Below, piece after piece: positions 29,473 to 38,102 of a stretch of 64,000 bases of DNA. Both the position numbers and the translations under genes were made by a program. Source of the stretch: Sphingomonas sp. Leaf67 (GTDB taxonomy: Bacteria; Pseudomonadota; Alphaproteobacteria; Sphingomonadales; Sphingomonadaceae); the NCBI RefSeq assembly GCF_001421965.1, contig NZ_LMLP01000025.1, forward strand, positions 62,001-126,000, written 5' to 3'. Numbering within the stretch: the first letter of the stretch is position 1; every line of letters begins with the position of its first letter. The notes under the pieces were generated by a model. It ran no database searches, was not told where the DNA came from, and saw only the letters and a program-made list of their open reading frames with translations.

Positions 29473-30378
29473 ATGACCACCATCCCCAACCTCCCCCCGA
29501 TCCGCCCGACCAGGCTCACCGAACCGGCCTTCACCCCGGCCAAGACCCCGTCCGCTCCCCCGTCGGGCTTCAACCCCGGGCCCAATACCGGCATCGACAG
29601 CGTCGCCTATGACGCGATCCTCGCCATGGTCACGCGCGCCATCGCCAGCCTGCCGCCCGGCACTGCGCTGTCGAACTTCCTCCACACCGTCGCCCGCGTA
29701 ACGGCGGAGGTCGAGGCGCAACTCGCCGCCTCGCCGATGCCGATGCGCGATGGTGGCACCCTGTCGGCCGAGGCGAGGGCGACCACCGCCCATGCCGAGG
29801 TAATCGCCCAGCGTCTCGCCGCCGCCTTCGCACCGGATCCCGTCGCCGCCCGTGCCGCGATCGCCGACGCCTTTCAGCCAAATCCGGTGGCCGCGCTGGA
29901 GGTCAGCGCGCGCGACCTCGCCTTCGCCGCGGCCGCCATGCTCGCCACCCGCGCCGATCCGGCGCTGCAACCGCCCGATCCTTTGCCGACCACCGTCGAT
30001 CCCGACGCCGACTCCCTGCTTTCGGAACATCCCATGCGCGACCGCCTGTACCTGCTCGACCCGCAGTTCGACGATCCGGCCTTGCCCGGTCGCAGCTTCT
30101 ACTGCCGCGACTGCATCGCCATCGACGGCCTGCTCGCGCGCTTCCCGGAAAAGGCTTCGGAACTGGACGTCATCCGCGTTCCCTATCCACGTCCCCGCGA
30201 CGCGGTGATCGCAGTGGCGGGGGAGGCGCACCAGAACCTGCCGCTGCTGGTCCTTGGCGCCGGGGCCGATGCGGGCCTGTCGGACGGCCGGTACGGCGAC
30301 ACCCGCTTCGTCAGCGATTTCAAGCGCCTGCTCCATGCGCTTCACATCCGCCACGGCTTTCCGGAGGCGCATCCATGA
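29473..30378 (+). CDS. Unknown N-terminal domain fused to DUF3088-like thioredoxin-fold domain
   Basis: 301 residues, two parts. Residues 1-185 begin with a Pro-rich stretch and continue as an Ala-rich, probably helical domain I do not recognise. Residues 188-301 (RDRLYLLDPQFDDPALPG, then FYCRDCIAIDGLL with a C-x-x-C) match the DUF3088 family as I recall it, which is normally a stand-alone protein of about 115 residues with a thioredoxin-like fold. An internal ATG at 30034 is exactly where such a stand-alone protein would begin, but the frame is continuous. The start is ATG 29473; the stop overlaps a short ORF (ATGA). It lies between the two carboxylase genes where an enoyl-CoA hydratase is often found. 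The role is unknown. Confidence 0.75.
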   Translation: MTTIPNLPPIRPTRLTEPAFTPAKTPSAPPSGFNPGPNTGIDSVAYDAILAMVTRAIASLPPGTALSNFLHTVARVTAEVEAQLAASPMPMRDGGTLSAEARATTAHAEVIAQRLAAAFAPDPVAARAAIADAFQPNPVAALEVSARDLAFAAAAMLATRADPALQPPDPLPTTVDPDADSLLSEHPMRDRLYLLDPQFDDPALPGRSFYCRDCIAIDGLLARFPEKASELDVIRVPYPRPRDAVIAVAGEAHQNLPLLVLGAGADAGLSDGRYGDTRFVSDFKRLLHALHIRHGFPEAHP

Positions 30379-30494
30379 CGCTTTCCTACACCGGCGGCCC
30401 GACCTATCCTGTCCCGCCCGCCGGGCGCGCTGCCGCCGGCCTGCGCAACGCATCGCACCGTGGCACCTTCGCCAACTTCCGGGACCGGCCATGA
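30375..30494 (+). CDS. Possible 39-residue peptide coupled to both neighbours
   Basis: Short frame starting MTLSYTGGPTYPVPPAGR, with no membrane segment and rich in Pro, Gly and Arg. Its ATG overlaps the upstream stop (ATGA at 30375-30378), and its TGA overlaps the mccA start (ATGA at 30491-30494). The same coupling is used by the real genes of this operon. The frame exactly fills the 112-base gap. It could be a real peptide or only a relay that carries ribosomes to mccA. I do not recognise it. Confidence 0.35.
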   Translation: MTLSYTGGPTYPVPPAGRAAAGLRNASHRGTFANFRDRP

Positions 30495-32350
30495 TCGAAT
30501 CGCTGCTGATCGCCAATCGCGGCGAAATCGCCCGCCGCATCCTGCGCACCGCCCGCCGCCTCGGCATCCGCACCATCGCCGTCCACAGCGACGTCGACGC
30601 CGGCCTGCCCTTCGTCGCGGAAGCCGACGAAGCCGTCTGCATCGGCCCGGCCCCGGCCCGCGAAAGCTATCTCGACGGCGCGAAAATCCTCGCCGCCGCC
30701 CGCCGGACCGGTGCGGCGGCGATCCACCCCGGCTATGGTTTCCTGTCCGAAAATGCCGAGTTCGCCGAAGCCGTTACCGCCGCCGGCCTGATCTGGGTCG
30801 GCGCACCCGCCGCCGCGATCCGGGCGATGGGGCTGAAGGACGCGGCCAAGGCGCGGATGATCGCCGCCGGCGTGCCCGTCACCCCCGGCTATCTGGGCGA
30901 GGACCAGTCGCCCGACCGTCTGGCCGCCGAAGCCGACGCGATCGGCTATCCGGTGCTCATCAAGGCGGTGGCCGGTGGCGGCGGCAAGGGCATGCGCCGC
31001 GTCGAAGACCCCGCCGCCTTTGCCGAGGCCCTCGACAGCTGCCGCCGCGAAGCAGCGGCGGCGTTCGGCGACGACCGTGTGCTGATCGAGAAATACATCC
31101 TGTCGCCCCGCCATATCGAGGTGCAGGTGTTCGGCGACACCCATGGCAACGCCGTCCACCTGTTCGAACGCGACTGCTCGCTCCAGCGTCGCCACCAGAA
31201 GGTGATCGAGGAAGCGCCCGCGCCCGGCATGGACGCCGCGACCCGCGCCGCCGTCTGCGATGCCGCCGTCCGCGCCGCCCGCGCGGTCGACTATGTCGGG
31301 GCGGGCACGATCGAGTTCATCGCCGACGGATCGCAGGGCCTCTCCGCCGATCGCATCTGGTTCATGGAAATGAACACCCGGCTTCAGGTCGAACACCCGG
31401 TGACCGAGGCGATTACCGGCACCGACCTCATCGAATGGCAGCTGCGCGTCGCATCGGGCGAGCCGCTGCCGCTGCTGCAGGACCAGTTGTCGATCGACGG
31501 CTGGGCGATGGAAGCGCGCGTCTATGCCGAGAACCCGACGACCGGCTTCCTCCCCTCTACGGGCCAGCTCACCCACCTCAAGCTCCCCGATGACGTCCGC
31601 GTCGATGCCGGCGTGCGACAGGGCGATGTGGTGACGCCGCATTACGACCCGATGATCGCCAAGCTGATCGTCCACCGCCCGACCCGCACCGCCGCCGCCG
31701 CCGCGCTGGCGAGGGCCGCCGCGTCGGTACAGGTCTGGCCGGTCCGCACCAACGCCGCCTTCCTCGCGCGCTGTGCCGGTCATGCCGATTTCGTCGCGGG
31801 CCGGATCGATACCGGCTTCATCGAACGGCATCTCGACGCGCTGGTTCCGACCGGCACCCCGCCCGACACGGTGATCGGCGGAGCCGCCGCCGCGTTGGTC
31901 GCTACCAACCCCGCCGATCCATGGCACGCGCTTGCCGGCTTCCGCCTCAACGCCGCACCCGACCGGAACGTCGCTGTTGCGATAGGCGGCATCACCCATC
32001 TCGCAGAGGCTCGTCCCGCCGGCGAGGTCGCGCAGGTCGGCCCCGACCGTGTCCTGTTCGCGGACGGCGAAGCCTTTCCCTTCGCCGCGCCGGTCGCGGG
32101 GCAGGGTGGGGCGGCAAGTGCCGGCGACGGCGCGATCCTGTCCCCCATGCCCGGCCGAATCGTCGCGGTGACGGTCGCCGCGGGGGATCGCGTCACCGCC
32201 GGACAGCGGCTGGTGGTGCTGGAAGCGATGAAGATGGAACAGGCGCTGCTCAGCCCGTTTGACGGCATCGTCGCCGATCTGTCCGCGCGCGAAGGCGCAC
32301 AGGTCGCCGAAGGGGTGCTGCTCGTCCGCATCGCGAAGGACGACGCATGA
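30491..32350 (+). CDS. mccA: Methylcrotonyl-CoA carboxylase, biotin (alpha) subunit
   Basis: Carries biotin and carboxylates it with bicarbonate and ATP for MccB. 619 residues. The biotin carboxylase N-domain starts IESLLIANRGEIARRI. The ATP-grasp domain has the AVAGGGGKGMRRV loop near residue 160 and EMNTRLQVEHPVTE near 295-310. A biotin carboxylase C-domain, a linker and a C-terminal biotinyl domain follow, with the acceptor lysine K581 in EAMKMEQ. It is full length for an MCC or acyl-CoA carboxylase alpha subunit. ATG 30491 overlaps the preceding short frame; the stop overlaps the MaoC gene. Confidence 0.95.
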   Translation: MIESLLIANRGEIARRILRTARRLGIRTIAVHSDVDAGLPFVAEADEAVCIGPAPARESYLDGAKILAAARRTGAAAIHPGYGFLSENAEFAEAVTAAGLIWVGAPAAAIRAMGLKDAAKARMIAAGVPVTPGYLGEDQSPDRLAAEADAIGYPVLIKAVAGGGGKGMRRVEDPAAFAEALDSCRREAAAAFGDDRVLIEKYILSPRHIEVQVFGDTHGNAVHLFERDCSLQRRHQKVIEEAPAPGMDAATRAAVCDAAVRAARAVDYVGAGTIEFIADGSQGLSADRIWFMEMNTRLQVEHPVTEAITGTDLIEWQLRVASGEPLPLLQDQLSIDGWAMEARVYAENPTTGFLPSTGQLTHLKLPDDVRVDAGVRQGDVVTPHYDPMIAKLIVHRPTRTAAAAALARAAASVQVWPVRTNAAFLARCAGHADFVAGRIDTGFIERHLDALVPTGTPPDTVIGGAAAALVATNPADPWHALAGFRLNAAPDRNVAVAIGGITHLAEARPAGEVAQVGPDRVLFADGEAFPFAAPVAGQGGAASAGDGAILSPMPGRIVAVTVAAGDRVTAGQRLVVLEAMKMEQALLSPFDGIVADLSAREGAQVAEGVLLVRIAKDDA

Positions 32351-32796
32351 CCGGCCGCTTCTACGACGACTGGCAGATCGGCGACCGGATCGACCATCCG
32401 ATCCGCCGTACCGTCACCGAAACCGACAATCTGCTGTTCTCGGCGATGACCCACAATCCGCAACCGCTGCACATCGATGCCGAAGCGGCGAAGGCGTCGG
32501 AGTTCGGTCAGATCCTCGTCAACGGCACCTTCACCTTCGCGCTGATGGTCGGGCTGTCGGTCGGGGAGACGACGCTGGGTACGCTCGTCGCCAATCTCGG
32601 CTACGATCAACTGGTGATGCCCAAGCCGGTATTCCTCGGCGACACGCTGCGCGCCACCACCGAAGTCACCGCGCTGAAGGACAGCCGCTCGCGCCCCGAT
32701 GCCGGGATCGTCACCTTCACCCATGAACTGCACAATCAGCGGGACGAGGTCGTCTGCCGCTGCCTGCGCAGCGCCTTGCTGAAGCGCCGGCCATGA
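32347..32796 (+). CDS. MaoC-like (R)-hydratase / hot-dog fold protein
   Basis: 149 residues, single hot-dog domain. FYDDWQIGDRIDHPIRRTVTETDN is the usual start. The segment MTHNPQPLHIDAE carries the Asn/His-type catalytic residues of MaoC dehydratases (D/N-x-N-P-x-H). Such proteins hydrate trans-2-enoyl-CoA or mesaconyl-CoA-type substrates. Within a leucine operon that lacks a recognisable methylglutaconyl-CoA hydratase it might act there, but MaoC plus CitE-like pairs also occur in C5-dicarboxylate (mesaconyl/methylmalyl-CoA) chemistry. It has four-base overlaps with mccA and the lyase. Confidence 0.85.
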   Translation: MTGRFYDDWQIGDRIDHPIRRTVTETDNLLFSAMTHNPQPLHIDAEAAKASEFGQILVNGTFTFALMVGLSVGETTLGTLVANLGYDQLVMPKPVFLGDTLRATTEVTALKDSRSRPDAGIVTFTHELHNQRDEVVCRCLRSALLKRRP

Positions 32797-33656
32797 GGCT
32801 GCGGTCGCTGCTGTTCGTACCCGGCGACCGGCCCGATCGCTTTGCCAAGGCGGCGGCGAGCGGAGCCGACGCGCTGATCCTCGATCTGGAGGATGCGGTT
32901 GCCACATCGGCCAAGGACAGCGCCCGCGCCGCCGTCGCCGACTGGCTGCGCGAACCGGCCCCGGTTGCGCGCTTCGTACGGATCAACCCCGTCGATGGTC
33001 CGTGCGCGCTCGGCGATCTCGATGCGCTGGTCGGCACCGGTCCTGACGGCATCGTCGTGCCCAAGGCGGAAGGGGTGGCGACGATCCTCCGCGTCGATGC
33101 GCTCCTCGCCGATCGCGGTCTGTCCGACGTGCCGTTGCTGCCGATCGCGACCGAAACCCCGGCGGCGATCTTCCAACTCGGCAGCTATGGCACGGTCGCG
33201 CACCGCCTCGCCGGACTGACCTGGGGTGCCGAGGACCTGCCCGCCGCGATCGGTGCGGCGACCTCGCGCGAGCCGGACGGGCGATATGCCGCGCCCTATG
33301 AACTCGCCCGCTCGCTGACCCTGTTCGGGGCGCACGCCGCCGGGGTGGCGGCGATCGATACCGTCTATCCGGCGATCCGCGACGCGGCGGGACTGGCCGC
33401 CTATGCCGCGCGTGCGGCACGCGATGGTTTCGCCGGCATGATGGCGATCCACCCGGCACAGGTCGCCACGATCAACGCCGCTTTCACCCCCGATGGCGAT
33501 ACGGTTGCGCGCGCACAGGTGATCGTCGATGCCTTTGCCGCACAGCCCGATGCCGGGGCGCTCCAGGTCGATGGCCGCATGGTCGACGCGCCGCATCTGA
33601 AGCAGGCGCTGCGGGTGTTGGCGTCGCGGGACAGCACGGTCGACCGTTCGTCCTGA
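32793..33656 (+). CDS. HpcH/HpaI aldolase family CoA ester lyase (CitE-like)
   Basis: 287 residues, TIM-barrel of the CitE/L-malyl-CoA lyase group. LRSLLFVPGDRPDRFAKA and ALILDLEDAV are the classic first strands, and the E and D of LEDAV region and ATETPAAIF, plus WGAEDLPAAIG, carry the magnesium ligands and active-site residues. The substrate could be malyl-, methylmalyl-, citramalyl- or HMG-like CoA esters. It is the last gene of the leucine operon and overlaps the MaoC gene (ATGA). Its pairing with MaoC suggests sequential hydration and cleavage of a branched or C4-C5 acyl-CoA. Confidence 0.87.
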   Translation: MRLRSLLFVPGDRPDRFAKAAASGADALILDLEDAVATSAKDSARAAVADWLREPAPVARFVRINPVDGPCALGDLDALVGTGPDGIVVPKAEGVATILRVDALLADRGLSDVPLLPIATETPAAIFQLGSYGTVAHRLAGLTWGAEDLPAAIGAATSREPDGRYAAPYELARSLTLFGAHAAGVAAIDTVYPAIRDAAGLAAYAARAARDGFAGMMAIHPAQVATINAAFTPDGDTVARAQVIVDAFAAQPDAGALQVDGRMVDAPHLKQALRVLASRDSTVDRSS

Positions 33657-33673
33657 ACGGCGGCGGCAAGTCC

Positions 33674-34396
33674 CTATTCGACCGGAAGCGAGGGCGGCGG
33701 CGCGGCCAGCTTGCGCAGGGCGGCCCGTCGTTCGCGCTCGACCAGCGCCCGATCGGTCGTCAGCCGCTTGCGCACCGCGAGATAATGCAGGGCGGCGCGC
33801 CGGTCGTCCTCCGACAGCGGCGTCGTTGGCAGGTCGGCAGCGGCTTCCTCCAGCGCGGTCGCGCTCGGCGTCGGCGTTGCATGGGGCAGGCCGGCATGGC
33901 CCTGCGACGCGATATCGTACCAATAGGCCGCCGACCGCGAAAAGCCGGGCAGCGCCTGCGCCACCGCCGTGAACTGTTCGATCGCCATCGCGTGCCGCAC
34001 CAGCTCGGCCTCGATCGGGATCAGCGCGCGTTCGGCCAGCAACATGCGCAGCATCGTCGCGTCGCGATCGAACCGGCCCCATGCCGCCTGGTTGAAATTC
34101 TGCTGGGCGTTCTGCAGCGTCAGCGCCTGCAATATTTCGCGCCGGTCGGGACGACGCCAGAGCCAGCCGACCCCCTGGATCGCGAACCACCCCCATCCGA
34201 TCAATGCGAACCCGGCCATCGCCAGCAACAGCACCCGCCACAGCGGTTCCGCCGTCGATCCGGCGGCGATGCCGACCGCGATCGCGGCGATCGTCGCTGC
34301 CGCAAGTCCCCATCGCGGGTCGCGATACCATGTCTCGCGCACTCCGCGCCTCCTCTGCTCGCTCAACGTCGGCGACCCTATCACCAATTGCGTCAT
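33674..34396 (-). CDS. Uncharacterised membrane protein
   Basis: 240 residues, not recognised. Two hydrophobic helices (about 29-45 and 52-74) near the N-terminus are followed by a soluble, helical region with DRRAALHYLAVRKRL-type charged stretches. A GTG at 34405 would add three residues, but ATG 34396 (MTQLVIGS) follows GGTGGCGG and is preferred. It starts 17 bases after the diguanylate cyclase stop on the same strand, so they are probably co-transcribed. It is convergent with the leucine operon, with a 17-base gap. Confidence 0.7.
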   Translation of the reverse strand: MTQLVIGSPTLSEQRRRGVRETWYRDPRWGLAAATIAAIAVGIAAGSTAEPLWRVLLLAMAGFALIGWGWFAIQGVGWLWRRPDRREILQALTLQNAQQNFNQAAWGRFDRDATMLRMLLAERALIPIEAELVRHAMAIEQFTAVAQALPGFSRSAAYWYDIASQGHAGLPHATPTPSATALEEAAADLPTTPLSEDDRRAALHYLAVRKRLTTDRALVERERRAALRKLAAPPPSLPVE

Positions 34397-34412
34397 CGCC
34401 GCCACCGCGCGG

Positions 34413-36182
34413 TCATGCCGCCAGTTGCAACCGGTCGCGGCCCTCCGCCTTTGCGGCGTATAGTGCGCGGTCGGCCGCGCGCAGCACCGCCGCCGCGCTG
34501 CTGCTGACGTCGATCGATGCGATGCCGGCGCTGACCGTCAGTCGAACCGACGCCTGCCCATGGCGCAACTGCGTCGCCGCCACCGTCGCGCGCAGCCGCT
34601 CGCTCAAGAATTGCGCCTGGGCGATGTCCGCGCCGGGGAAGAGGACGCCGAACTCCTCACCGCCCAGCCGGGCAACGACATCGGTCTCGCGCAGTACGCC
34701 GCGCGCGATTCGCGCAAAGGATTGCAGGACGTGGTCGCCGGCATCATGGCCGAACCGGTCGTTGACCGACTTGAAGTGATCGAGGTCGAAGATGGCGACG
34801 CAGCCGCCCCGGTCGCCCGCCACAGCGGCATCGATCCGGTGTGCGAGCGCCGCATCGAATGCGCGCCGGTTGGCAAGGCCGGTCAACGGATCGGTCGATG
34901 CGGCGCGCGACAATTCAGCCTCCAATGCCTTGCGATGCGTCACGTCGCGGACCATCGAAACCGTGCCCGACACCACGCCATGGTCGTCGGTCACCGCGCG
35001 CGTATGCGCTTCGAACCAGTGCAGCGCGCCGCTGGTCACCCGCATCCGGCATTCGACGATCTGCGTCCCCTGCGGCGCGAGGATCGCGTCCCGGTGTGCG
35101 ACCAGCACGATGTCGCGGTCGAGCGAATGGACCAGCTCCAGCGCGCGCGATCCCAGCAACGCCTCCGGTGTCTTGCCAAGGAGCGGCTCGATCGATGGCG
35201 AGAGATAGCAGACCCGTCCGCTGCGATCGACGCTGAGCACGATGTCGGTCGAATGATCGGCCAGCACGCGATAGCGCGCCTCGCTTTCCCGCAACCGCCG
35301 GTACAGCGATTGGCGACGGCTGAGGTCGGCTGCGACCGGAAAGGCGGTCAGGACGGTGCAGGCGATGTAGAGTTGCAGGAATTCCAGCCTCAGATTCAAA
35401 TTATCGCTGACATAATTGGCTGGCCCCATGCCGTGCAGCGTCGCATAGCCGCCGATCATGGCCAGCACGATGATCGCGGCTGCCGCGCCGATCAGACCGA
35501 GACGGAAGGTCGTAAGCATGACGGGCAGAATCGGCAGGAACAGCAGCGGCAGCGTGTTCTGGCCGAAGACTCCCGCTGCGATGATCGCCGTCGTGGTCAG
35601 CAGCACCATCGCCTCGCCGCGCGTCCGTCGGGCCGCGCCGCGCCACCACCGCAGCGTGGCACCCGAAAACAGCAGCGACAGGAGCGGGGTCAGCGCGACC
35701 ATGCTCAGTCCGTGACCGACGAACCAGGTTCGCCACTGCCCGGCAAAGGACAGGTCGTAGCGCATGGCGGTAACCCCTGCCGCGATCGTCGCGCCCAGCG
35801 CGGGAGCGACGATGCCGACCGCGACGACATAGCGCCAGATGCGATCGAGCGAGCCGAACGACCCGCGCCGGACGTTCAGCCGGTTGAACAACCCGATCGC
35901 CACGACGACCTCCCCGATCTTCGCCGCTGCCATCGGGATGGCGTTGACAACGCCGAAGCCGAACAGGCTCGACGCCAGCAGGCTGCCGATCGTCGCACCG
36001 ATCAGGATCGCCTTCCATTTGCGACGCGAACGGGCGAGCAGAAGCGCCAGCAGAACCGGAGTAGCGGGCCAGAACGTCGCGACGCCGCTGCTATGGACCG
36101 GATTGATGGCGATGGCGGACAGCACGAAGTAGAGCAGCCCGCTGAACAGTCCGATCCGAAGTCTGGAGGTGCCGATTGCCAT
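34413..36182 (-). CDS. MASE1-PAS-GGDEF diguanylate cyclase
   Basis: Membrane-bound c-di-GMP synthase, 589 residues. Residues 1-285 form a MASE1-like sensor with about eight helices. A PAS domain follows (about 300-415, ESEARYRVLADHSTDIVLSV, ending VRDVTHRKALE), then GGDEF with the active-site motif GGEEF at 507-511 and a canonical I-site RETD at 498-501, five residues upstream. It should therefore be active and product-inhibited, unlike the composite protein at 3.3-5.4 kb. The start is ATG 36180-36182; the first helix begins at residue 10. The following membrane protein is probably in the same operon. The signal is unknown. Confidence 0.93.
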   Translation of the reverse strand: MAIGTSRLRIGLFSGLLYFVLSAIAINPVHSSGVATFWPATPVLLALLLARSRRKWKAILIGATIGSLLASSLFGFGVVNAIPMAAAKIGEVVVAIGLFNRLNVRRGSFGSLDRIWRYVVAVGIVAPALGATIAAGVTAMRYDLSFAGQWRTWFVGHGLSMVALTPLLSLLFSGATLRWWRGAARRTRGEAMVLLTTTAIIAAGVFGQNTLPLLFLPILPVMLTTFRLGLIGAAAAIIVLAMIGGYATLHGMGPANYVSDNLNLRLEFLQLYIACTVLTAFPVAADLSRRQSLYRRLRESEARYRVLADHSTDIVLSVDRSGRVCYLSPSIEPLLGKTPEALLGSRALELVHSLDRDIVLVAHRDAILAPQGTQIVECRMRVTSGALHWFEAHTRAVTDDHGVVSGTVSMVRDVTHRKALEAELSRAASTDPLTGLANRRAFDAALAHRIDAAVAGDRGGCVAIFDLDHFKSVNDRFGHDAGDHVLQSFARIARGVLRETDVVARLGGEEFGVLFPGADIAQAQFLSERLRATVAATQLRHGQASVRLTVSAGIASIDVSSSAAAVLRAADRALYAAKAEGRDRLQLAA

Positions 36183-36229
36183 CGTGCAGCTTGTGGGTGC
36201 GATCGGTTAATACGGCGTATAGAATTACG

Positions 36230-37123
36230 TCAATCTGATCCAGTATGGTCGAATTTATCGCGTTTGCGCTGCCCGAACAGCAACTTACGTTCGAGATGGC
36301 GACGGAGGTCGCCATAATATGTTTCGAGGAAAGCAAGGTCGGCGCCGTCGTCGGCGCGGTCCAGCTTGCGACGGATCGCGTTCGCCACCGCGAACAGGTC
36401 GGCGCGGTCGTTCCGACGCAGGACGTCCTCCAGCCGCTGCAACTCGAACGCGCCATAGGCGTCGAGTTCGGCGGCAGTGAACGGCGTAATGCGGCTGCGG
36501 TCCTTTTCATGAGCGGTCTGGATCAGCAGATCCTCACCCAGTTTTCGCACCTCGCGCTCGACGACCCACGTTCCGGCGATCAGGTCGCCGGCGCGCAGAC
36601 GGTCGCGATTGAACAAGGGCAGGAACAGCAGGATCAACGCCCAGCCGAGCGCCAGCACGGCCGTCCAGCGTGACGCCATGCCCTCGGCAAAGGCGAAACC
36701 GAGGAACATCAGCGGCAGGAATACCTCGATTTCGCGCATCAGATTGCGTGCCAGCACCGCCGCGCCGGTCAGCCGCGCGCCGTCCCGCGACACGACGCGC
36801 AGCTTCATCAGCCGTTTGCCGGGCGTCGCCGCGCGCCGGCCGGCTTCGTGCAGGACGAAGTAGAAATTGCGCAACACGAAAAAGCCGAGCAGCCAGACGA
36901 TTGCGTAGAGCGATTGCGCGCCCTTCGGCCCACCGATCGCCAGCGCGGCGATCAGCAGCGACGTGCCGATCAGGATCAGCAGCATGATGATCGCGTCGAT
37001 CGTGAACGCGCCCGCGCGCGCACCGGCCGAACCCAGGCGCAGGTTCAGCGGTACCCCCTCCGGCGTGACCAATTGCCGGTCGAGCGTGCGCGGCTGGCGG
37101 GGCTTGCGCGGTCGTTTAGCCAC
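36230..37123 (-). CDS. RDD domain membrane protein
   Basis: 297 residues. A basic N-terminus leads into the phrase LDRQLVTPEGVPLNLRLGSAG. An RDD domain follows with three helices (the family's Arg-Asp pattern appears as GARAGAFTIDAIIM and NRDRLRAGDLIAGTWVV). The soluble C-terminal third (about 205-297) has charged helices. RDD proteins next to MoxR/DUF58 genes are common; their role is unproven. The start is probably GTG 37123, which overlaps the SpoIIM-like stop by eight bases and has GGTGG upstream; a TTG at 37150 is less likely. It is the last gene of the MoxR operon. Confidence 0.85.
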   Translation of the reverse strand: MAKRPRKPRQPRTLDRQLVTPEGVPLNLRLGSAGARAGAFTIDAIIMLLILIGTSLLIAALAIGGPKGAQSLYAIVWLLGFFVLRNFYFVLHEAGRRAATPGKRLMKLRVVSRDGARLTGAAVLARNLMREIEVFLPLMFLGFAFAEGMASRWTAVLALGWALILLFLPLFNRDRLRAGDLIAGTWVVEREVRKLGEDLLIQTAHEKDRSRITPFTAAELDAYGAFELQRLEDVLRRNDRADLFAVANAIRRKLDRADDGADLAFLETYYGDLRRHLERKLLFGQRKRDKFDHTGSD

Positions 37124-38102
37124 GACGGCCACCAAAGCTGAAATAGACAATCCATAGCGCCAGCATCCCGCCGCCGATCGCCAGACGGGCGCTGTCGTCG
37201 TTGACCAGCTGCCGGGCGAACCCCTCCAGCAGGCCGGCGATCAGCAGCATCAGGATGACGCCGATCATTATGATCGCGCCGCGCTGCCCGGCCTCCGCCG
37301 CCGCGGCCATGCGCGAACGATCGCCGGGAAAGGCGACGGCACGGCCGATATGGATGCCGGCGGCGCTGGCAAGGGCGATCGCGGCAATTTCGGTCGTGCC
37401 GTGGATCATGAGCCACGCGAACAGTCCCCAGCCGAGACCGTGCGGCACGAAGGCGGCGAACATCGCTCCGCCCATCGCGCCATTCTGCACGGCGAGGATG
37501 ATCGTCGGGATGGCGAACAGAAAGCCGAGGGCGAAGGCAAGGATCGAGACCTGCGAATTATGGGTGAACAGCGATGTCGCGAAGATTTCCAGCGGAGCCT
37601 CGCCGGGTTTGCCATAGAGCGACTCCCGCAGCGTCGCGGCGGTGGCATTCATGTCGCGGCCGTTGGCGAGTTCGGGAGAGATCATCGCCGAATACCATGC
37701 GGGATCGGTGCGGACGAGGTGGTAGGCGGCAACAGCGCTGAGCAGCAGCAGCGCGGTCGACAACAGCAATTCCCACGCGATCGCACGGACTGCGCGCGGC
37801 CAATGCGTTGTGAAAAAAGCCTTTACCTGCCGGCCCCAGGGTTCGCGGGCGGAGTACAGCGCGAAATAGGCGCGGGTCGACAGCGCCTCCAGATACCCGA
37901 CCAGCGATGCGTCGAGCGAGGTGGCGCGGGCGATCGAAAGTGACGAAAGTGTCGCGCGGTAGAGTCTCGGGAGGTCGATCAGGTCGGTGTCGGACAGGCG
38001 GCGGGGGCTCTTTGCCTCGAGTTTGTCGAGCAGTTCCTCAAGGCGCGCCCAGTCGGCCTCGCGTTCGGTGCGGAAATGATGCGCGCCGAAGTTGACACTC
38101 AT
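37116..38102 (-). CDS. Stage II sporulation protein M-like (SpoIIM/DUF95) membrane protein
   Basis: 328 residues. A soluble helical N-terminus (about 1-90, ADWARLEELLDKLEAKSPRR) precedes about six membrane helices of the SpoIIM type. The conserved THNSQVSILAFALGF and GLGWGLFAWLMIHGTTEIAAI blocks are visible. The name comes from a Bacillus sporulation protein, but this organism type does not sporulate. In Gram-negatives the gene is a fixed partner of the MoxR-DUF58-DUF4350-DUF4129-RDD set. The ATG at 38100-38102 overlaps the DUF58 stop (ATGA). Confidence 0.9.
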   Translation of the reverse strand: MSVNFGAHHFRTEREADWARLEELLDKLEAKSPRRLSDTDLIDLPRLYRATLSSLSIARATSLDASLVGYLEALSTRAYFALYSAREPWGRQVKAFFTTHWPRAVRAIAWELLLSTALLLLSAVAAYHLVRTDPAWYSAMISPELANGRDMNATAATLRESLYGKPGEAPLEIFATSLFTHNSQVSILAFALGFLFAIPTIILAVQNGAMGGAMFAAFVPHGLGWGLFAWLMIHGTTEIAAIALASAAGIHIGRAVAFPGDRSRMAAAAEAGQRGAIIMIGVILMLLIAGLLEGFARQLVNDDSARLAIGGGMLALWIVYFSFGGRRG

